DNA of 64,000 bases from Panorpa germanica. Its lineage: Eukaryota > Arthropoda > Insecta > Mecoptera > Panorpidae. The position numbers were made by a program, and so were the translations under genes. Under the pieces are notes generated by a model that searched no databases, was not told the DNA's origin, and worked only from the letters and a program-made list of their open reading frames with translations. Shown here piece after piece: positions 58,499-64,000 of this stretch. The DNA is taken from assembly GCA_963678705.1 (NCBI GenBank), contig OY783203.1, positions 7,378,001-7,442,000 on the forward strand, given 5' to 3'. How positions within the stretch are numbered: position 1 is the first letter of the stretch; each line of letters starts with the position of its first letter.

Positions 58499-58968
58499 CA
58501 GTGCCGCATTAGCTATATAACAGAAGTAGCAAATGCTATGGGCCCCGCATTTCTGGAAATCCCGCGCAAAGAACAGAAAATGTTCACCTTGGAAAATTTT
58601 GGTTTAAATATTTTTCTTGAGATCTAGCATTAGAACATAAGACATAACAGTAAAAGACACAGATGTGAGATACTGCGTAATACCATTCTTAATCATGCCG
58701 GTTTTCTCAATCACATCCGGTTTTGTACTTACTATTAACTTATTATTACGCTTGGGCATTTGCATTATTTGAAATTACGTAAACTAATGAAATACACCAA
58801 CGTTACGAAAATACCACGGGGTTCTGAGAAATTTTATGAGTAAAAACTGCATTTTTATAAATTGTAAGAGTAATGCATAAGCACTCGCTGTAACAAGACG
58901 GCTACAAATATAACAAAATTACAATAATATTTTTGCTAGAGGCTTGACGTTGACTTAATACGGCACTG
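58499..58968. mobile_element. hAT-like element, non-autonomous
   Basis: The left end CAGTGCCGCATTAG and the complement of the right end, CAGTGCCGTATTAA, are terminal inverted repeats that begin with CAG, as hAT ends often do. The flanks ACTACTCG (58491-58498) and ATTACTCG (58969-58976) match at 7 of 8 positions, consistent with an aged 8-bp duplication. No transposase frame was found. Confidence 0.65.
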
Positions 58969-59814
58969 ATTACTCGTAAGAAACAGTAGAATTAAATGCA
59001 CCAAATATTAACCTTTGATACTATTTGTTTGCTATCAATATCAATAGCACAAAAGAAACTGAATGTTTCTATACACGGCAGGGGACAAGAGTCGACCAAG
59101 AAAGCGGAGTACGAATACAGAATATTTTACTTATATAACTTCCTATAAATTTTCCATAAGGTCCATTCCAACTCTCTTTTTAGTTTTATTTATGTTTCAA
59201 TCTTAAATGTAAATTACAGCTTGTGCTGTAATAATTTTTGTTAAACAAAAGGCTATAATTACTAATAATAAAGCACAATACATGCACACTAAGTACATTC
59301 AAATTAAAAACTAAAATAGTAGATAGGAATAGGACTTTAGAAATCATTAAATTATGAAAAACATCCCCAATGAATTCCCATCAAATTATTTCAATTATCT
59401 CTAATATTTCAATAATTTGAACATAGCTCTTCTAATTTCGTCAAAAGGCGTTTACACTTTGCTTAAGAATGTCATCGATTTTTGGTGAATCTCGTTAAAA
59501 TACCAACCCAGCATCATAGGTGTCACTCGAGGAGCAGTGATTCTCAACAATAATTTATGAATAAATTTTTTCCAATTTGAAACTCAATTATCCAAACATT
59601 AGAAAAACATTACTAATAATGTTACTAATTGGTTAAAATTTAATTGTTGTTTCAAACTAACGTTGATTCTGTTACGTCGTTGGCTTGCATATAGATGTCT
59701 AAATCTACGTCATGTTTCATCAGGAACCCAAAACTCTATTTGATTTTTTGAGCTAACATTTATGTAATATTCTACTTAAACAAAACCATTTTTAAAACGC
59801 TGTAACCTAGAAAT

Positions 59815-60230
59815 GAAGCGAAGAGAAAGGCAGCAGATACTGAGAAAATATAGAGGAAAGGATGTGGAAGGTGTGCTTGAGAGAGATAGAAACGCTGGAG
59901 TACATTAGTACATTAAATATTCATGTGAGAAAAGAGTAAAAAGTGATAAAGAGATTGTGTAGCTATTAAAGAGAGGCAGTGAAGGAAACGGTGGATGGTG
60001 GAGATAAAGAGAAAGAGCGAGGAAAGAGAAGGAAGGGCAGAGTAGAAACAGAAAGAAGAGTAGCAAGAAGAGAGAAGCAGAAGATGTTTAAATTTATCTG
60101 TTTTGTTTTTATAGATGGAATAACGATCACAAATAAAATGTTATTAAGCTATGTAATTTAATAATTTAAGGCGGAAGAATATAGTGCAATATAATGGCAA
60201 AAACATTAAAATAAAATAATAACTAGAAAT
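59815..60230 (+). pseudogene. LINE ORF2 C-terminus, strongly decayed
   Basis: The plus-strand reading has CEKRVKSDKEIV, a stop, then LLKRGSEGNGGWW. This parallels CKEKVASERNIGQLLKGGSE of the LINE at 30.7 kb. Several stops and frameshifts follow, in purine-rich DNA. The 60-codon open frame here is a by-product. Confidence 0.45.
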
Positions 60231-60273
60231 TCAAGAGGCATGTGCTGTGTTTGCTTCTACTTGCCGATACTCT

Positions 60274-60275
<2 letters not shown>

Positions 60276-60350
<75 letters not shown>

Positions 60351-60377
60351 GCACACTATATATATATATATATATAT
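60276..60377. repeat. Compound (TA)n microsatellite
   Basis: About 72 bp of TA, a short interruption (CATGCACAC), then about 20 bp more TA. Confidence 0.95.
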
Positions 60378-60969
60378 ACAAGCGTTGCGTTATCTACACA
60401 TGATTTAACATTCACATCAACAATTAGCTATCGATTTATCTGATTTAAAACATGTTTTCTAAAGTGATATAACAGCAAAATAAATTAAAATACTGAAATG
60501 TGCTATATATAAACGAACATGAAACTTATAATTATATAAATTAACAATTTATATGTTAAGAAAATTAGTGTACAGAAAGCTGCTACGAGTATATTGCCTG
60601 TGTTGCCCGTGTTGAATGTTGCCAGCAGCCATTGACAACGTGTGGTTGTACATCAATTTAGTAATCTAATTTGAAATTGCACCATAAATATTTTAAAAGT
60701 AAAAACAAGTTTTGATATAGTTGTACAAACACGATATGCAAGCGTAGGATAGATGTTTCCAAGTGTTGCCAAGTGGTTAAATGTAAGGCTAGTTTCAGAT
60801 CTGGCAATATTTCCAAATTAATTTCAAATTTAGTATGTGCATTTACTAGTGGTATTTTTATCTTTTCAAGCTAGTTTACTGCAAAGCAATTTATCAAATA
60901 ATGAGGAGTGGAGAGTGTCGAGGGAGAGGTAACAGACAGAGAAGAGCGATAATAGTAGAGAGAGAGAAA

Positions 60970-61030
60970 AAGTCTTAAAGGGTCATCCATAAATTACGTC
61001 ACACAAATTTCATGCTTTTTTAATCTCCCC
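60970..61030. repeat. Terminal fragment of a repeat 'GGTCATCCATAAATTACGTC'
   Basis: GGGTCATCCATAAATTACGT then CACACAAA. The wording resembles ends of dispersed elements I have seen in insect genomes, and related text occurs at 42.8 and 46.1 kb here. The opposite end was not found. Confidence 0.35.
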
Positions 61031-61697
61031 TTTCATTAAGTTTTATAATTTTAATAATTATAACACTTTTGTGAACACCTTTTAAGACTATTAGTTTTAC
61101 ATATAAAAGGTCAGTATTTCAATTCTGATTCATTTATTTTGGCATTGTTTTCAGAGAGCAGCCGACCTTACTTAAATTTAACGCCCTTTCGTATATATAT
61201 TAATAACTCCTGGTGCATGTCTACCAAATGTATGAAACTATTTACATACCTTTTAATTACATTAATTAACATATTGTATCAATCTTTCGTAATAGTCTCC
61301 TTATCAAGTAAAACGTTGACAGGTTAAACTGTCAGCATGATTGATTATGCTGAACACAGTATGAGGATGAGATGACAGAAAATAAAATTTGCTGTTGTAG
61401 CTTGGCATCTTCCAAATTAAGTCAAGAGCTTTATGGGTCTTTAGTACTACGAGTTCAACCTAGTGGCGTCTGTGAGAAGGAGTTCCAAATACTGTCTTAA
61501 AAGTTGTTTTTTTAATTATTTAGTAATACTCCTTTGAACCTGCTCTATATCAGTAGTGAACTAAACTTTATGGAGGTTATAAACGCAACTGTTAGACGGC
61601 CGTTAGTACTACGCATGCGCTAAAGTCATACGATCGACAGGCTCTTTCGATTGAAGCTCCTTCCGTGTCTGTAGATTTATTATGCTGGCAGTAGCCT

Positions 61698-62311
61698 ACT
61701 TGTAAAGCAAAATAAGTGGTTTCAACCTGGACTGTATTTATCATTTTTGGTAAGCGGCCATGGATCTATTAAAGCAAAGTTAGTCCAGCTTGGAGTTGAG
61801 AGTAATGATAGGTGCAGATGTGGTGAACGGGAAACACTGATGCATATATTAAAAGAATGCACAGACTACTATGAAGCGAGAGTGAAATTTCAAGATAGAA
61901 TAAAAGTCAGAGAAATTGGAAGTCTAGAGTATCTAGTAAATGAAGAGATTAGGTATCGATACTATAATGAGTATGCGAAGGAGATTTTTGAAACTAGGAA
62001 AATGCTATTGAAGAATGATGAAGTAAGAAGAAGAAGAGATGCAGAGACAATAATAGGAAGTGAAGGAAAGGAATTAGAGCAAGGGAATTGGGATAATTTC
62101 ACGGTGGATGAGATTGAACAGTAAATTAGATAAAATAGTTATAGTAGAGTTATAATAAGTTACCTTGTACATATTTTATTTGTTCCTATATAAACATATA
62201 TTAATGTAATTGAAATGTAAAATTAAGGGGGATAGAATAAGTGGAAAAAGCAGCACATATGGGCGGAAGCCTAGGAGGTGCTATTAAATTTAATAAATGA
62301 AAAAAAAAAAA
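61698..62311 (+). mobile_element. 5'-truncated LINE with 12-bp target duplication and poly(A)
   Basis: A direct repeat, TGGCAGTAGCCT, at 61686-61697 and 62312-62323 brackets a 614-bp insertion ending in about 13 A residues. It is 5' truncated and carries only the ORF2 C-terminus and 3' UTR. It belongs to a different LINE lineage from the one at 30.6 kb, judged by the knuckle spacing and the poly(A) end. Confidence 0.9.
61720..62124 (+). pseudogene. LINE ORF2 C-terminal domain, intact frame
   Basis: The frame is open from before 61720 (FQPGLYLSFLVSGHG) to a TAA at about 62124. It contains the SGHG motif after the RNase H or thumb region, then a CRCGERETLMHILKEC knuckle (C-x-C-x7-H-x4-C), and ends in a charged tail (VDEIEQ). 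This arrangement is usual at the end of R1/Jockey/I-type ORF2 proteins. It is undamaged, so the insertion is young, but it lacks catalytic domains. Confidence 0.85.
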
Positions 62312-62349
62312 TGGCAGTAGCCTTCGTTTGTATTGACGAAAAAATTATA

Positions 62350-62520
62350 AGTGTTTTAATAGAACAACGAATTATCGTGAAATTTTATATGAAACTTATC
62401 TTTCATGAATGAAGTGTTTGAACTGATAAATATTTATCACGTGCGCGAATTTTGAGTGAATTAAGCGTTTCCAAGATGAACGAGAAGATGTTGAAGATGA
62501 CGCACGTCAAAAACAAATAA
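62350..62520 (+). pseudogene. Mariner-type transposase N-terminus, decayed
   Basis: EQRIIVKFYMKL is read near 62362-62397. After frame changes, LSRARILSE and then RFQDEREDVEDDAR follow (62465-62510). These are hallmark pieces of the HTH half of one group of mariner-like transposases. Stops and indels disrupt it, and no catalytic part follows. The LINE at 61.7 kb inserted just upstream. Confidence 0.6.
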
Positions 62521-62999
62521 AAATATAGAAAAATTATTAATCTGATCCATTCTGACCAAAACTGTCGTATACAAACTTGGAACGTGAAAATTTTTGTAGT
62601 TAGGTAACCACAGGTTGTAATTCATTTTGTAATGACACAGGGAGTTTCAATAAAGGCTTGAATCTGATAGAAAGTCGGTAGACTGCTTGATCAAAGTAAA
62701 TAAGAAAGTGATGCAGATTAGAGTAATGCACCCCTCGTTTCTTTAAATAAAACATAAATAATGAAAACAATATAAGACACGTGTGTAAAATTTAATAAAC
62801 ATATAATTTATAGTCCACCATAATTTAAAATTCTGTTCTAAAAAATATTGATAATCCACAAATCATTATCCTGTGTAATTTAAGAAAATAGCATAGGCAA
62901 ATAATTTTCAAATGTTCTGGGTAATAATTCTTACATCGGTTTATATCTTTACATTGAAAATTTGATGTATTTGCATATATGTTGAATTATGAGTTCTTG

Positions 63000-63005
63000 T
63001 TTATT
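63000..63005 (-). promoter_or_regulatory. Polyadenylation signal AATAAA
   Basis: Minus-strand AATAAA begins two bases after the stop codon of the NOP56-like ORF. This is unusually close, so a further downstream signal may be used instead. Confidence 0.4.
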
Positions 63006-63007
63006 CT

Positions 63008-64000
63008 CTACAGACTGTCACTGTCGTCACTATCGCTGCTTGTTTGATCTGTATCAAAAACCATTTCTTCATCGTAGGTCTTAGAGCAACTGCTGGTGGG
63101 CTCAGCATCACTTTCTTTACAAATGCTTCTTTCTTTACAAACGCTGTTACTCTCATCTAATTTAGCTTTTTTTCCTTTTTTCTCCTTACGTTTATCAGCT
63201 TTGCGTTTCGACTCTAATTCATAAAGGGGACGACGTTTGCTAGTAGAAGCACCCATACTAGCAACTAAAGAGAGTTTAGCAGCCAAATTTTTAAATTTCC
63301 TTTTCTTACTAGCTCTACTACCTTTTTTAGTTTTAAATAATTTAAGTAATGATTTTCTAAAATCAAAGCCTCTTGATGGTGGAGTCGAGGGGGGTGTTTT
63401 TGGTCGTTTAGTACATGTTTCAGGTGCTGAACTATTTTTCGGACCAATATCTTCTTTAGGTGGTGCAGTTAAGCTTGGGACAGTAGTATTCTTTTGATGT
63501 TTCAAATAATTAGCCAAGAAATCTCTATTCTCATATAATTTTATAATTTTTGCTGCAAGTTCTTTCATGTATATCGCTTCTAATTCGGATATGTCTCCCC
63601 CAGTTGATACCTGTGACGCTACAACAAGTTTGTCTTCAACTTGGACGGACACCAGCTTACTTAAATCACTATCTAATATATATCTACGGTGTCCAACTAG
63701 CTTTACAAAGTCTACGAAGGTTCTGTTATCATGTATAAGTTCAGAAAACTCCGGAAAGTGGAACCGGTACCACGTGTATAACCTTTTAGTAAACACTTCA
63801 ACACTCTTTTCTATTGTTTCTACCAAACCTTGTATGTTGACAACTTGATTGTTTTTAGGTGTAGGAGGTACAGTCTCAATATATTTCGAAGTGGATTGAA
63901 TTACTTCTACAGTCACGCGGCCTCCTTTAGGTGTATCCTTCAACAGGATGTGCAAATGTAGACGAAGACATCTTATTAGTTCCTGAACCGCAATATCAGA
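63008..64000 (-). CDS. NOP56-like protein lacking the Nop-domain core (partial)
   Basis: A minus-strand ORF of 330 visible codons, open to the window edge, so the start is outside. NOP56 is a core protein of box C/D snoRNPs, which guide 2'-O-methylation of rRNA in the nucleolus. In visible numbering, residues 1-25 (ELIRCLRLHLHILLKD) match the end of the NOP5 N-terminal domain. Residues 60-115 match NOSIC (SVEVFTKRLYTWYRFHFPEF, then LIHDNRTF and LVGHRR). Residues 116-170 match the helical region up to LANYLKHQ. The expected Nop domain (about 150 residues with GxxVGARL and GAEKALFRA) is then absent. A short VPSLTA and possibly LAAKLSLVASMGA look like its edges. The rest is a lysine-rich tail with nuclear-localisation-like clusters and an acidic serine end (SSDSDDSDSL). 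No introns or stops interrupt it. It is probably a diverged paralogue or retrocopy, not canonical NOP56. The small overlapping frames on both strands are shadows. Confidence 0.75.
   Translation of the reverse strand, partial: SDIAVQELIRCLRLHLHILLKDTPKGGRVTVEVIQSTSKYIETVPPTPKNNQVVNIQGLVETIEKSVEVFTKRLYTWYRFHFPEFSELIHDNRTFVDFVKLVGHRRYILDSDLSKLVSVQVEDKLVVASQVSTGGDISELEAIYMKELAAKIIKLYENRDFLANYLKHQKNTTVPSLTAPPKEDIGPKNSSAPETCTKRPKTPPSTPPSRGFDFRKSLLKLFKTKKGSRASKKRKFKNLAAKLSLVASMGASTSKRRPLYELESKRKADKRKEKKGKKAKLDESNSVCKERSICKESDAEPTSSCSKTYDEEMVFDTDQTSSDSDDSDSL

Noticed and set aside
60240-60443. ORF of repeated YI residues
   Set aside because: It is a translation of the TA microsatellite.
63237-63848. 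Plus-strand and alternative-frame ORFs overlapping the NOP56-like gene
   Set aside because: They are shadows of a frame with clear homology.

Overview
This is an AT-rich eukaryotic window that looks like insect (or other arthropod) nuclear DNA. It carries DD34D mariner transposase fragments, non-LTR retrotransposon tails with a CCHC-like knuckle, tRNA-derived SINEs and many small inverted-repeat elements. Coding sequence is sparse and intron-interrupted. There are no bacterial-style operons, no CRISPR array, and no rRNA or free-standing tRNA gene that I can support. The species cannot be told from the sequence alone.

Two host genes are supported. (1) A leucine-rich-repeat gene on the minus strand has four exons, at 12662-12733, 8945-9088, 2659-2802 and 1204-1275. 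They measure 72, 144, 144 and 72 nt, so they encode whole 24-residue repeats, and all splice in the same phase. Together they give six consecutive LRRs. The order and register of the repeats resemble the ectodomain of LGR-type receptors, but the diagnostic domains lie outside the window. A GC-richer island at 40.45-41.65 kb with a good minus-strand splice donor may be its distant 5' exon; that link is inference. (2) At the right edge (63008-64000, minus, start outside) is an uninterrupted ORF for a NOP56-like protein. It keeps the end of the N-terminal domain, the NOSIC segment and the following helical region, but lacks most of the Nop domain. A basic tail and an acidic serine-rich end follow instead. 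This is the most unusual protein in the window.

Most of the remainder is mobile-element debris. Region by region: 0-5.3 kb has SINE fragments, two LRR exons and a PIF/Harbinger-like MITE next to a SINE. 6.7-7.4 kb is a mariner deletion derivative with 111-bp arms. 10-13 kb has a Tc1/mariner tail, a LINE scrap and a TIR element. 15-21 kb has a hAT-like MITE with an 8-bp duplication and a 555-bp composite retroposon with target-site duplication. 23-28 kb has dispersed repeats and a long (TA)n tract. 28.5-32.8 kb is a nest with two complementary mariner halves in opposite orientation around two LINE fragments, one with an 18-bp duplication. 33.6-39.4 kb is dense in repeats and SINEs. 42.8-48.3 kb carries PIF/Harbinger-like and other TIR elements. 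50-55.6 kb has repeat copies, a 102-bp LINE insertion with a 14-bp duplication, and one small plus-strand exon candidate. 58.5-62.5 kb has a hAT-like element, LINE remnants and a mariner remnant.

The host genes do not form a functional cluster. The window reads as a gene with very long introns, or sparse intergenic DNA, filled by successive transposon insertions. No system that is clearly new in mechanism was found. The leads most worth following are the NOP56-like protein without its Nop core, the composite retroposon, the snap-back mariner and the split mariner. Boundaries of degenerate repeats are approximate, and all similarity statements come from reading the sequence, not from searches.
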